Source: Photorhabdus heterorhabditis
GTDB taxonomy: Bacteria > Pseudomonadota > Gammaproteobacteria > Enterobacterales > Enterobacteriaceae
DNA: 64,000 nt
Direction: 5' to 3'
Assembly (NCBI RefSeq): GCF_018448905.1
Contig: NZ_RCWA01000020.1
Location: 16,066-80,065, forward strand
Positions 9,039 to 16,756 of the stretch are shown here, piece by piece. Positions within the stretch are counted from its first letter, which is position 1; each line of letters begins with the position of its first letter. Below the pieces are notes generated by a model. That model was not told the DNA's origin and ran no database searches. It saw nothing but the letters and a program-made list of their open reading frames with translations. The position numbers were made by a program, and so were the translations under genes.

Positions 9039-10088
9039 TTAATAGGTTAGAGGCAAAGAAATGGTTTTATTATCTCTGGCCGATAGGTAGGCGGCGATAA
9101 GCAGCTCTAAGGATTTTAAGCCTTCCCGGCCATCCGTGATGGGCTGGGCTTCGCCTTTCATGACATCAATGACATTTTTATAGTAGAGGGGATGACCAAA
9201 GCCATAAACGGAGGTGGTTTCATAGTTGGCGGTTTTGACGTGTTGGTCATACTCTTTTTCGTCAGCGAAATGCCATTGCTGGATTTCATTGACCGCTAAG
9301 CCGCCTACTCTAACGGTGCCTTTTTCCCCCAGAATGGTGATGGAACCTTCGAGATTCTGCGGATAGGTACACATGGTGACCGCCATTGAGCCTAAGGTGC
9401 CATCCCGCCAGCGGATATTCAGTACCCCGGTATCTTCCGTTTCGATATCCAGGTGGGTAGATGTCATGGCCTGAACATCTTTGACCGGGCCGATTAACCA
9501 TTCAATTAAGTCAACATAGTGGCTCGCTTGATTCATGAAAGCGCCACCGTCAAATTCCCAGGTGCCCCGCCAGGCGGCCTGGTCATAATAGGCTTGGGGG
9601 CGGGTCCAGAACACATTGAGGTGAACCATATAAATTTTGCCAAAACGTTTTTCACTGACTGCGCGTTTTAATAATTGTAGCGTCGCGTTGAGGCGGTTCT
9701 GTTTGACCACAAAGAGGTATTTACCGGCTTTATCGGCGGCCTTAACCATATTTTCACCATCTGCCAGCCGGGTAGCCATCGGTTTTTCGGTGACGACATG
9801 AAAGCCTTTATCGAAGCAGGCTATTGCCTGCTCTGGATGGAGGCCGGATGGGGTGGTCAGGATAATGATATCGGCGGTGATAGTCTCCAGCATGGTGTTT
9901 AAGTCGCTGAACCCCGGGACACCGGTTTTTTCTACCGCGGCGTTTAATGCGTCTTGATCGTTATCACAGACGGCGACTAATTCGGTCTCTTCTTGATGGA
10001 TTTCCAGCGCATTGAAATGATTTTTAGCGATCCGTCCACAACCTACTAAAGCAAACCTTATCTTTCTGTCTTTGATGATGTTCAGCAT
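9039..10088 (-). CDS. wbpB: UDP-GlcNAcA 3-dehydrogenase (WbpB-like oxidoreductase)
   Basis: A 349-residue Gfo/Idh/MocA oxidoreductase. The Rossmann motif FALVGCGRIAKNH is at the N-terminus, the family EKP motif is in VVTEKPMATR, and the active-site region FDGGAFMNQASHYVDLIEWL contains the usual His of the catalytic patch. WbpB oxidises C3 of UDP-GlcNAcA, the step between WbpA and WbpE. It follows wbpA by 13 bases and precedes wbpD by 18. Its composition matches wbpA and wbpD. The nearest alternatives are other nucleotide-sugar 3-dehydrogenases such as WlbA, which catalyse the same reaction. Confidence 0.92.
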   Translation of the reverse strand: MLNIIKDRKIRFALVGCGRIAKNHFNALEIHQEETELVAVCDNDQDALNAAVEKTGVPGFSDLNTMLETITADIIILTTPSGLHPEQAIACFDKGFHVVTEKPMATRLADGENMVKAADKAGKYLFVVKQNRLNATLQLLKRAVSEKRFGKIYMVHLNVFWTRPQAYYDQAAWRGTWEFDGGAFMNQASHYVDLIEWLIGPVKDVQAMTSTHLDIETEDTGVLNIRWRDGTLGSMAVTMCTYPQNLEGSITILGEKGTVRVGGLAVNEIQQWHFADEKEYDQHVKTANYETTSVYGFGHPLYYKNVIDVMKGEAQPITDGREGLKSLELLIAAYLSARDNKTISLPLTY

Positions 10089-10101
10089 GGTTTATCCTGA
10101 G

Positions 10102-11412
10102 TTAAGCTTTTGTAATGTTTTTATGATTGGGAGAATATTTGCCACGAGTATCAACGACTAATGTGGCGTTATTAATAATTAATTCATAATCAAATTTATC
10201 GTGATCAGTGGCTAAAATAACGCAGTCGAAGGTTTGGAGATTATTTTCCGTGATGGGCTGGCTGATTAAATTAAAATGATGTTCCCGCATTTTAGGAAAG
10301 GCCGGAACGTGCGGATCTGAATATTCGATATTTGCCCCCAATGCCTGGAATTTTTCCATAATATGTACCGAGGGGCTTTCCCGCATATCATCCACATTCT
10401 TTTTATAGGCGATACCGAGGATTAATATACGGCTGCCATTAATGGATTTATTCGCCTTGTTGAGGGCTAATATGGTTTTATTGACCACATAATCGGGCAT
10501 GGAGGAATTGACTTCACCGGAGAGTTCAATAAAGCGGGTATTGATACCATATTCTCGGGCTTTCCAGGTTAAATAGAAGGGGTCAATCGGAATGCAGTGA
10601 CCGCCTAATCCCGGGCCGGGGTAATAAGGGACAAAGCCGAAGGGTTTGGTTGCGGCGGCGCGAATCACTTCGTGGATATCAATCCCCATTTTATCGGTAA
10701 CGAGTTTCATTTCGTTGACTAAGCCGATATTGACCGCCCGGTGTATATTTTCAAGCAGTTTCGTCATCTCGGCGGCTTTAGTTGAACTGACCGGGACAAC
10801 CTGGTCAATGGCGGGTTGATAAACGGCGATACCGGCTTTTAAGCAGTTTTCCGTGTGGCCGCCAATGACTTTAGGGATAGTTCGGGTTTCGAAATCAGGA
10901 TTACCGGGGTCTTCCCGTTCGGGAGAATAGACCAGGAAGATATCTTCACCGACGGTTAACCCGTTTTCTTCGACCCGGGGTAATAATTCTTCTTCCGTGG
11001 TACCCGGGTAAGTGGTGCTTTCTAAGGAGAGGAGTTGCCCGGCTCTTAAATACGGTTTTACCCGGTTGGTGGTGTTAATGACAAAGCTGATATCGGGTTC
11101 GCGGTATTTATTTAGCGGCGTGGGAACGCAAAGAATAATGGCATCACATTCCGCGATTTTGGTGAAGTCCGTAGTGGCTTCAAAACCGGTATTTATCGCT
11201 TTACTGATTTTGGATGAGGAAATATGTTCGATATAACTTTGGCCTTGATTTAATTTATCTGTTTTTTCTTTATCAATATCAAAACCAATGACCTTAAAAC
11301 CGATATCGTTATATCGAAGCATTAACGGTAAGCCAACATAACCCAGGCCAACAATGGCAATAATGGCGGTTTTATTATCAAGTTTCTCGGTGAGAATGTT
11401 AAGTGAGGACAT
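10102..11412 (-). CDS. wbpA: UDP-N-acetylglucosamine 6-dehydrogenase (WbpA-like)
   Basis: A UDP-sugar dehydrogenase of 436 residues from the start I choose. The NAD-binding motif [13 protein letters not shown], the central [11 protein letters not shown] and the catalytic Cys in [16 protein letters not shown] are all present. It oxidises UDP-GlcNAc to UDP-GlcNAcA, opening the UDP-ManNAc(3NAm)A pathway. An upstream in-frame ATG at 11451 would add 13 residues but has no ribosome binding site; the ATG at 11412 has AAAGG about 7 bases upstream and gives the normal family N-terminus, so I start there. It is the first gene of the O-antigen operon, about 170 bases downstream of an ops-like element. 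WecC (ManNAc dehydrogenase) is a related alternative, but context favours WbpA. Confidence 0.93.
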   Translation of the reverse strand: MSSLNILTEKLDNKTAIIAIVGLGYVGLPLMLRYNDIGFKVIGFDIDKEKTDKLNQGQSYIEHISSSKISKAINTGFEATTDFTKIAECDAIILCVPTPLNKYREPDISFVINTTNRVKPYLRAGQLLSLESTTYPGTTEEELLPRVEENGLTVGEDIFLVYSPEREDPGNPDFETRTIPKVIGGHTENCLKAGIAVYQPAIDQVVPVSSTKAAEMTKLLENIHRAVNIGLVNEMKLVTDKMGIDIHEVIRAAATKPFGFVPYYPGPGLGGHCIPIDPFYLTWKAREYGINTRFIELSGEVNSSMPDYVVNKTILALNKANKSINGSRILILGIAYKKNVDDMRESPSVHIMEKFQALGANIEYSDPHVPAFPKMREHHFNLISQPITENNLQTFDCVILATDHDKFDYELIINNATLVVDTRGKYSPNHKNITKA

Positions 11413-11585
11413 ATTTTGCCTTTTAAAATGATGATTTAAAAATGAAATCATGAAAATAAGTCACATTTGGTTTTTAATAGAATGTTATCTATTTTCATAA
11501 GTTTTATTTGGCAAGTGAAACTTTAACAACCTATTTTAAATAGGTTTTATAAGATATATTATTGGAATAATAAATAATGTAATAA

Positions 11586-11617
11586 CAAAGCTACCGCACT
11601 AGGTTATTGGCTCCCAG
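11586..11617 (-). promoter_or_regulatory. JUMPstart/ops-like element of the O-antigen operon
   Basis: Read on the minus strand, this segment begins CTGGGAGCC, continues AATAACC, and ends TGCGGTAGCTTTG. It aligns with the enterobacterial JUMPstart sequence (CTGGTAGC ... GGCGGTAG), with the 8-base ops core matching at 7 of 8 positions and one base less spacing. JUMPstart/ops elements in the leaders of surface-polysaccharide operons recruit RfaH to RNA polymerase and suppress early termination. The position, about 170 bases before wbpA and pointing into it, fits. It defines the 5' end of the operon within the window. The match is imperfect, so function is inferred. Confidence 0.75.
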
Positions 11618-11813
11618 AATTCCTTGGAATTTTATAATGTTATCTATTATTTTGATTTTTCAATGCTTTTGCCTGCTGTAATGGAAAAGCAGTAAAAATA
11701 TAAGTGTTTTTAATGAATAAAGGGGAGATTAAACCGTCAGACTCTCTGGGTCAAGCATAATAAAAATTTATCTATTTAATTATTTTGTATAATAAGGCCG
11801 GTGAAAATCTGTA
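11618..11813. other. AT-rich intergenic region upstream of the O-antigen leader
   Basis: This is the space between the JUMPstart-like element and the 3' end of cpxA. It must hold the O-antigen operon promoter (minus strand) and the cpxA terminator. I see no open reading frame and cannot fix promoter boxes with confidence. Confidence 0.5.
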
Positions 11814-13184
11814 TCACCGGCCATGAAGTGGTAGCCAAATAACCAAGCGTAAGCCGCCTAGTGGGCTGTCTTCAGCACATACCCAGCCACGATGTTGGCT
11901 GACTGCGGTTTCTACAATGGCTAAACCAAGGCCGGTGCCGCCAGATTCTCGGTCGCGGGCTTCGTCTGTGCGGTAGAAAGGACGGAATATATGTTCGCGG
12001 TCTTCTGGGGTGACGCCAGGGCCGTCATCGTCAACGGTGATGGTGATCCCTTGATTATCGGTGTGGAAACCCACGGCAATGTGGTGGTGGGAGTAGCGTA
12101 AGGCATTGCGTACAATATTTTCAAAAGCACTGCTAAGCGCTGATGGGTTGCAGTAAATAGTCCAGGAACCCGGTGGTGAGGTTGTTTCAAGGATTTTATC
12201 CATTTGTTCAGCTTCAAAGCTGGCGTTATCAAGAATATCGTTCCATAACTCTGTCATTTTGATATTTTCTCTCAGCAGCTCATTTTTATGCTGGCTGCGG
12301 GAGAGCACTAACAGATCGTTAATCATGCTGTCTAGTCGTTGGGCTTCTGTCTCAATTCTTTCCAATTCTTTACTTTCACCATGACGACGGCGAAGTAATG
12401 CTGTTGCAAGTTGTAGGCGGGTGAGGGGCGTGCGTAGTTCATGGGAGATGTCGGAAATGAGTCGTTGCTGTGCGGTGACCATGCGCTCTAATACACTGAT
12501 CATCTGATTGAAGCTGTTACCTGCGGCCAGAAACTCTTGTGGGCCAGCTTCCAATTCTGGATGCTGGCGTAGATTGCCTTTAGCAACATCGTCTGCGGCA
12601 TTTTTTAATTTACGGGCCGGTTTAGCCAAACTCCAGGCTAGCCATAATAGGAGTGGCGCACTGATTAGCATAGTGGCAATTAATAGCAATAGTGGTCGGT
12701 CAAACATCAGGTTAATAAAGTCTGACTGTGGGCTGTTTGCTGGGCGAACTAAGTAGAGTTGGTAATGATCTTCTCCGTCCCGGATAGAAAATGGCCCTAA
12801 CATCTCAGAACGGCCATATTTTTTCTTTTTAGGGTGATCTGCATTATCTGATTGTCCGATAAAATTGCGGACAACTTGCATTTCACTTCTCTGGGCACCA
12901 ATAACCCGTCCTTCACTGGTGACTAATATCAGGCGTTGTCCTGGTGGCGCCCATTTTTCAATTGCGCGAAATAAACGGCGCCACCAGAGTAAATCATTAG
13001 CTGGGTCTTGTGCTAATTCTGCTTCAATATGTTGTTCCAGCATAACTCCCTGCCGATATTCATTTTCCAGCAGAGAGGTCAATTGTCTGGAATCCAGTTT
13101 TGGTACCATCAATACCAGCATCAGGACTAACGCGAGAGTAAACCAGAAAATTGCGAAGATGCGTGCTGTTAAGCTGTTTATCAT
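11814..13184 (-). CDS. cpxA: Sensor histidine kinase CpxA
   Basis: A 456-residue inner-membrane sensor kinase, one residue shorter than the E. coli protein. Membrane segments lie at about residues 7-29 and 165-187, flanking a periplasmic domain; a HAMP linker follows. The phosphoacceptor His is in SDISHELRTPLTRLQL (about residue 248), the N box is ENIVRNALRYS, and the ATP-binding G boxes are VDDDGPGV and GGTGLGLAIVETA. CpxA senses envelope protein misfolding and surface stress and phosphorylates CpxR. The start overlaps the end of cpxR by 4 bases, so the pair is translationally coupled in the order cpxR-cpxA. Orientation and CpxP divergence are the same as in E. coli. Confidence 0.97.
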   Translation of the reverse strand: MINSLTARIFAIFWFTLALVLMLVLMVPKLDSRQLTSLLENEYRQGVMLEQHIEAELAQDPANDLLWWRRLFRAIEKWAPPGQRLILVTSEGRVIGAQRSEMQVVRNFIGQSDNADHPKKKKYGRSEMLGPFSIRDGEDHYQLYLVRPANSPQSDFINLMFDRPLLLLIATMLISAPLLLWLAWSLAKPARKLKNAADDVAKGNLRQHPELEAGPQEFLAAGNSFNQMISVLERMVTAQQRLISDISHELRTPLTRLQLATALLRRRHGESKELERIETEAQRLDSMINDLLVLSRSQHKNELLRENIKMTELWNDILDNASFEAEQMDKILETTSPPGSWTIYCNPSALSSAFENIVRNALRYSHHHIAVGFHTDNQGITITVDDDGPGVTPEDREHIFRPFYRTDEARDRESGGTGLGLAIVETAVSQHRGWVCAEDSPLGGLRLVIWLPLHGR

Positions 13185-13876
13185 GTTGCAGAAACCATTA
13201 AATAGCCGCGGCCACGTAAAGTTTTAAACCAAGGCTGACCATCTTCCCGTTCAGGTAATTTACGACGCAGGTTAGAGATATGCATATCAATTGCCCGGTC
13301 AAATGGGGTCAGCCGTTTACCTAATACTTCTTGGCTTAGGTGTTCGCGGGAAACAACTTGCCCCAAATGTTGAGCTAATAAATAGAGCAATGTGAATTCA
13401 GTACCTGTTAAATCTAATATTTGATTAGCGAAGCTGGCTGCCTGGCGGCCAGGGTTTAATTGTAGGTTATCGACCAGAAGCGTGGGCAGGCCGTTGTCTG
13501 TCTGTTGTTGTTCACTCCAATTTGAGCGGCGAAGAATAGCGCGTATACGAGCCACGAGTTCACGATCATTAAATGGCTTGGCAAGATAGTCATCAGCGCC
13601 TAATTCCAGTCCCAGAACACGATCCAAATCGCTTCCGCGTGCTGTCAGCATAATTACCGGGGTTTGGTGATGTAGCCGAAGTTCTTTTAATGTTGAAATA
13701 CCATTCTTACGCGGCATCATAATGTCGAGTAGTAGTAAATCAATCGAGTCGTCAAGGAATTTTAATGCTTGTTCTCCGTCATAAGCGATAACAACGTTAA
13801 ATCCTTCCATTTCAAGTAATTCTTTTAATAGTGATGTCAGTTCACGGTCATCATCAACTAATAGGATTTTATGCAT
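13181..13876 (-). CDS. cpxR: Response regulator CpxR
   Basis: A 231-residue OmpR-family regulator. The receiver domain has the acidic pair in LLVDDDRE and the phosphoacceptor Asp51 in LLLLDIMMPRKNG, with the conserved Thr/Lys region VIMLTARG and DDYLAKPFN. The C-terminal winged helix ends GRGYLMVSAT, with recognition region RAIDMHISNLRRKL. It controls envelope-stress genes, including its own operon and cpxP. A perfect tandem CpxR box lies 54 bases upstream of the start, between cpxR and cpxP. Confidence 0.97.
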   Translation of the reverse strand: MHKILLVDDDRELTSLLKELLEMEGFNVVIAYDGEQALKFLDDSIDLLLLDIMMPRKNGISTLKELRLHHQTPVIMLTARGSDLDRVLGLELGADDYLAKPFNDRELVARIRAILRRSNWSEQQQTDNGLPTLLVDNLQLNPGRQAASFANQILDLTGTEFTLLYLLAQHLGQVVSREHLSQEVLGKRLTPFDRAIDMHISNLRRKLPEREDGQPWFKTLRGRGYLMVSAT

Positions 13877-13930
13877 CGATTACTTCCTCCAGGAACAAAA
13901 ATACGATAACAAACTTTGTTATTCCACGAC

Positions 13931-13945
13931 TTTACGTTCTTTTAC
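13931..13945 (-). promoter_or_regulatory. CpxR binding box between cpxR and cpxP
   Basis: On the minus strand the sequence reads GTAAA-AGAAC-GTAAA, a perfect match to the CpxR consensus GTAAA-N5-GTAAA. It lies 54 bases from the cpxR start and about 87 bases from the cpxP start, so it can serve both divergent promoters, as in E. coli. Confidence 0.9.
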
Positions 13946-14032
13946 AAGCTCTGACGCTAGTTTGCAGCCGCACAGGTATAGTTGTCTACATTGAATCGAA
14001 TAGCATCGTTCGGGGAAACGAGGAGTTGTTTA

Positions 14033-14527
14033 ATGCGTAACATAGCAGCGTTGGTTCTTGCGTCAATATTTGTTGTTAGCTCGGTAGCATCTTTAGCTGA
14101 AACAGCAAATACAGCTCACGCTGCTACAGTACCTGATATTTGTGCGTCGTGTGGTTATAAGAGTGGTGAAGCTCATCATTATCGTAATAATAATGAAACC
14201 AGTGACAATGATCATATGTTCAATGGTATCACTTTAACCGAGCAGCAGCGCCAGCAAATGCGTGATTTGATGGTGCAAAAACATCAGCAGCGCTCATTGA
14301 TGTTGATTAATCGCGCAGAACGTGAAGAGATGCGCAAATTAGTAACGGCGAAGGATTTTGATGAAGCGGCAGTAAAGGCTCAAGCTGAAAAGATGGCTAG
14401 ATATAGTGTTGAACGTCAGGTGGAAATGGCCCGTATCCATCATCAGATGTATCAACTGTTGACTCCTAAGCAGCAAGCACAATTAGAGCAACACCATCGG
14501 CAGCGTATGTCTCAGTTACCGAACTGA
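14033..14527 (+). CDS. cpxP: Periplasmic stress adaptor CpxP
   Basis: A 164-residue Spy/CpxP protein. I start at the ATG at 14033 because AGGAG lies 7 bases upstream and a clear signal peptide follows (MRNIAALVLASIFVVSSVAS, cleavage near SLAE). The mature part carries the two family LTxxQ motifs, LTEQQRQQM and LTPKQQAQL, in a mainly helical, charged sequence. CpxP damps CpxA signalling and delivers misfolded proteins to DegP. It is divergent from cpxRA. A strong terminator follows about 80 bases downstream, and that terminator with its flank is duplicated further on. Confidence 0.95.
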   Translation: MRNIAALVLASIFVVSSVASLAETANTAHAATVPDICASCGYKSGEAHHYRNNNETSDNDHMFNGITLTEQQRQQMRDLMVQKHQQRSLMLINRAEREEMRKLVTAKDFDEAAVKAQAEKMARYSVERQVEMARIHHQMYQLLTPKQQAQLEQHHRQRMSQLPN

Positions 14528-14592
14528 TTTTGTAGTATCCATAGCATAGTAGTAAGTTAGTAGTAAACGAGAATTTTTCCTTGCCATAGACA

Positions 14593-14704
14593 CCATCCCT
14601 GTCTTTCAGGCCCTTTTTAGGGCCTTTTTTTTCAGTCACTTACAACACATTTCTTTGTAAAACAACAACATAAAAAAGTATGAAGGGGTTAGAAAGTATA
14701 CGAA
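14593..14704 (+). repeat. 112-bp direct repeat, copy 1 (cpxP terminator and flank)
   Basis: This segment starts CCATCCCTGTCTTTCAGG and ends GAAAGTATACGAA. It recurs at 17448-17559 with the same length and 6 mismatches by hand alignment. It contains the cpxP terminator. The two copies bracket the HigBA, tail-sheath remnant and ParDE region, and both end at the edge of a truncated-looking coding fragment, so they look like recombination or insertion junctions. Confidence 0.88.
14608..14632 (+). terminator. Rho-independent terminator after cpxP
   Basis: AGGCCC and GGGCCT form a 6-bp GC-rich stem around a 6-base loop, followed by a run of eight T residues. It terminates cpxP. An identical hairpin occurs at 17463-17487 inside the second repeat copy. 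Confidence 0.9.
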
Positions 14705-14738
14705 AGTTTTTGAGTGTGGACGCTTGCCACAATATCAG

Positions 14739-14873
14739 ATGCGCCTTCCAGAAAAATTTCGCGAGCAATTAGAAGAGCAAGCGTGTAGAGACGGTGATTT
14801 TTCTCTTGTAACATGGATCAAGCGGATTTTGCGTAAAGAACTACGGGAACGAGGTATTGAACCGAAAGGTTGA
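14739..14873 (+). CDS. Small Arc/HicB-C-terminal-like protein or gene remnant, 44 aa
   Basis: An open frame of 44 codons from ATG, MRLPEKFREQLEEQ through FSLVTWIKRILRKELRERG, resembling the ribbon-helix-helix segment found in Arc-like and phage YlcI/YnfO-type small proteins and in HicB C-termini. The frame stays open upstream through the end of repeat copy 1 with no ATG, and the preceding codons (GRLPQYQ) look coding, so the 5' end was probably replaced by the repeat; a TTG at 14724 is another possible start. There is no convincing ribosome binding site. It may be an expressed DNA-binding peptide, but I favour a truncated gene. I do not recognise a specific function. Confidence 0.4.
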   Translation: MRLPEKFREQLEEQACRDGDFSLVTWIKRILRKELRERGIEPKG

Positions 14874-14888
14874 ATCTTGTGAAATGCC

Positions 14889-14920
14889 AAGAAGCACCCA
14901 TTCTAGGTGCCTCTTGTTTT
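14889..14920 (+). terminator. Stem-loop with short T run
   Basis: AAGA-A-GCACC pairs with GGTGC-C-TCTT around a short loop and is followed by GTTTTG. It sits between the small plus-strand ORF and the convergent higA, so it may terminate either. Confidence 0.5.
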
Positions 14921-14950
14921 GAATTGCTCTAACACCTTTATATGTGGGTC

Positions 14951-15289
14951 TTAGCCTACCGTAATCTGAACAGGTTTTCCTATACGGGTTAACATATTAA
15001 CCAATGCGTCAATGGTGAATTTACTTACCTTTTTATTCACAACATCAGATACTCTTGGACGAGAAATGTGCAACACCGTTGCTACTTCAGCTTGTTTCAT
15101 TTTTTTATCTGCAATCCATAAAGTAATTTCTTCCATTAGCTGTTCTTTGATTTGCAATGTGTTTTCTATTTCTCGTAAAGAGGTTGCATGAAGTTGCTGA
15201 GCCTCTTGCTCAGTAAAACCTAACTCAGAAAATATATTATGTCCGGCTGGAGTTACCCTACGAATTTCAGTGTCAATTTTAGTGGTCAT
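14951..15289 (-). CDS. higA: HigA-type antitoxin, XRE family
   Basis: A 112-residue protein with a central-to-C-terminal XRE helix-turn-helix (KQAEVATVLHISRPRVSDVV), the pattern of HigA-like antitoxins of the phage-derived toxin class. It should bind and neutralise the toxin encoded just upstream and repress the shared promoter. The toxin gene precedes it with a 4-base overlap (toxin-antitoxin order, typical for HigBA). Both frames are intact. A perfect 22-bp palindrome just upstream of the toxin is the likely operator. The name is by family; other XRE antitoxins of the same architecture are possible. Confidence 0.85.
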   Translation of the reverse strand: MTTKIDTEIRRVTPAGHNIFSELGFTEQEAQQLHATSLREIENTLQIKEQLMEEITLWIADKKMKQAEVATVLHISRPRVSDVVNKKVSKFTIDALVNMLTRIGKPVQITVG

Positions 15290-15645
15290 TTGATATTTCT
15301 CCGTTGCTGGATAACTGCGTTGTATCGTACTTTAGCGATATCCTTATCATGTTTATTCGTTTGTTGAGTTTTTTTCTGAAAACTATGCAATACATAAATA
15401 ACTTCATCGAATTTAGCAACATACATAATACGATAAATACCTGTATTGTCTCTTAGCCGTATTTCTTTTACGCCAGAACCGATGTCAGAAAAGGGTTTCC
15501 AATCTTCAGGATCTATTCCATGCTGTATTCTATGAAGCTGATAGCCTGCGTCTTTACGTGCATCTGTAGGGAAGGCTAACAAATCTTCATAAGAAGAGCC
15601 AATCCAGGCAATTTCTTTCTCTGTACCGCTCCTGATTTTCGTCAT
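15286..15645 (-). CDS. higB: HigB-type RelE-superfamily toxin (phage Gp49-like)
   Basis: A 119-residue protein of the phage-derived Gp49-like/HigB toxin family: IAWIGSSYEDLLAFP near the N-terminus, GYQLHRIQHGIDPEDWK, SGVKEIRLRDNTGIYRIMY and the C-terminal YVLHSFQKKTQQT. Members are ribosome-dependent or free mRNA interferases with a RelE fold. The conserved Arg/Lys/Phe residues in the EIRLR and FQKKT strands are present, so it looks active. The antitoxin gene overlaps its last 4 bases. The segment sits between cpxP and the phage remnant, so it is part of the accessory island. Confidence 0.87.
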   Translation of the reverse strand: MTKIRSGTEKEIAWIGSSYEDLLAFPTDARKDAGYQLHRIQHGIDPEDWKPFSDIGSGVKEIRLRDNTGIYRIMYVAKFDEVIYVLHSFQKKTQQTNKHDKDIAKVRYNAVIQQRRNIK

Positions 15646-15665
15646 AGTTTTCCCTTCCTTACCTG

Positions 15666-15687
15666 ATTGTATAAAATTTTATACAAT
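15666..15687. promoter_or_regulatory. 22-bp perfect palindrome, likely HigA operator
   Basis: ATTGTATAAAA is followed immediately by its exact reverse complement. It lies 20 bases upstream of the higB start and overlaps a TATAAA-like -10 region, the expected position for an autoregulatory operator bound by the HigA dimer. Confidence 0.7.
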
Positions 15688-15882
15688 TCTGTGCAAAGTT
15701 ACAAGAATTGTCGCTTCATTTATCGTGCGCGGCATGAGTCTTTTGATTACTCAAGGATGAACATCTCTAATACTCTTTTTATATCCTCCACTTTGTGCTA
15801 TCCCTGATACTTACCCAATCAACTGAATTTTATTGTCACAGTGATCACCATAGCGAAATCATCATTACGGGAGTCTTTCGCT
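15688..15882. other. Intergenic stretch before the tail-sheath remnant
   Basis: No coding sequence or strong hairpin is evident. Its last bases, including GGGAG 8 bases before the ATG at 15883, look like the original 5' flank of a phage tail-sheath gene. Confidence 0.4.
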
Positions 15883-16282
15883 ATGGCACAAGATTATCAT
15901 CATGGTGTCCGCGTGCAGGAAATCAACGAGGGTACGCGCACTATTACCACTGTCAGCACCGCTATTGTCGTGCTAGTCTGCACAGCGGATGATGTTTGAC
16001 ACCAAAACTTTTCCCTTAAACACGCTAGTCTTGTTAACCGACGTTCTGACTGCCAATAGTAAGGCCGGCAAAACGGGCACATTGTTCCATGCTCTGCGAG
16101 CGATTGCCGACCAGTCCAAACCCGTGACTGTTGTTGTGCGTGTGGCTCAGGGGAAAACTGAAGCAGAAACCACGTCGAATATCATTGGCGGCGTTACCGA
16201 CGAGGGCAAAAAAACGGGAATGCAGGCGCTGCTTGCGGCACAAGGTCAGCTTGGCATCAGACCGCGTATTTTGGGTGCTTGA
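15883..16282 (+). pseudogene. P2-type phage tail sheath protein (FI), truncated and frameshifted
   Basis: The ATG at 15883, with GGGAG upstream, opens [20 protein letters not shown], the N-terminus of P2-like contractile tail sheath proteins. That frame stops after about 38 codons at 15998; the continuation, TFPLNTLVLLTDVLT through TTSNIIGGVTDEGKKTG and RPRILGA, is in the next frame from about 15989. Restoring the frame gives roughly the first third of a sheath protein of about 390 residues; the rest is absent. So the gene has both a frameshift and a 3' truncation and cannot make a working sheath. No other tail genes flank it. It marks a lost P2-like prophage or tailocin block, or an imported fragment. 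Confidence 0.85.
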
Positions 16283-16405
16283 GCACGTTATTTTAGCTAT
16301 GAACGATTTCAGCAATATTTGACATGTGAAGATGTTGAAAAGAGACAACGTGCAATAATCAAAATCATCGGCGCATCAAATCTTATTGGTAAATCTGAAA
16401 GTTGA
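16283..16405 (+). other. Unassigned 40-codon open stretch fused behind the sheath remnant
   Basis: Directly after the sheath remnant's TGA, the same frame stays open for 40 codons and encodes a coding-like, charged stretch (YERFQQYLTCEDVEKRQ, then AIIKIIGASNLIGKSES) to a stop at 16403-16405. It has no start codon of its own. It looks like the C-terminal end of an unrelated gene joined to the sheath fragment by deletion. I do not recognise the parent protein. Confidence 0.35.
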
Positions 16406-16485
16406 CTTTTGGATTCTATCAACTAGAGTACGATTATTCCCCATGAGGGCTTTGTTAAAAAATTTCTCCCGCAAAGGGCTTATAA

Positions 16486-16508
16486 CCCCTCATACATAGT
16501 ATGAGGGG
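16486..16508. terminator. Strong stem-loop, possible terminator
   Basis: CCCCTCATAC pairs perfectly with GTATGAGGGG around the 3-base loop ATA. T residues follow on the plus strand only as GGTTTC, so termination strength is uncertain. It stands alone between the phage remnant and parE. Confidence 0.5.
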
Positions 16509-16756
16509 GTTTCAGACCGCTGACAAACTTCGTTGAAAATAACGGGGTTTGTTTCCTTCATTATGAATCATAATGTCTCCATTTTCCTCATTAACCCGGT
16601 CTAATCCCCCGCTAAGGCGTTATTTTCACTTCTCCCGTAATAAAATGCTTGTTCTCCAGAAATAAAAACAACAAAGCATTGCGATCAGCAATGGCAGCTC
16701 GCAGGACGAGACAGCTATGCTGGCTTGATGCACAGCACAACATAGCACCCGCCCGC
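16509..16756. other. Non-coding stretch downstream of parE
   Basis: I see no supported gene, repeat or RNA here. The sequence has short open stretches on both strands but none with a start, ribosome binding site and recognisable motif. It may be degraded phage or plasmid DNA. Confidence 0.4.

Noticed and set aside
14680-14772. Mini-ORF starting with the ATG inside repeat copy 1 (MKGLESIR...)
   Set aside because: The same start in copy 2 leads to an unrelated translation; no ribosome binding site; the downstream sequence reads better as other coding fragments.
16447-16470. Sequence GGGCTTTGTTAAAAAATTTC resembling an IS903/IS5-type terminal repeat
   Set aside because: No matching opposite end, target duplication or transposase fragment could be found nearby.
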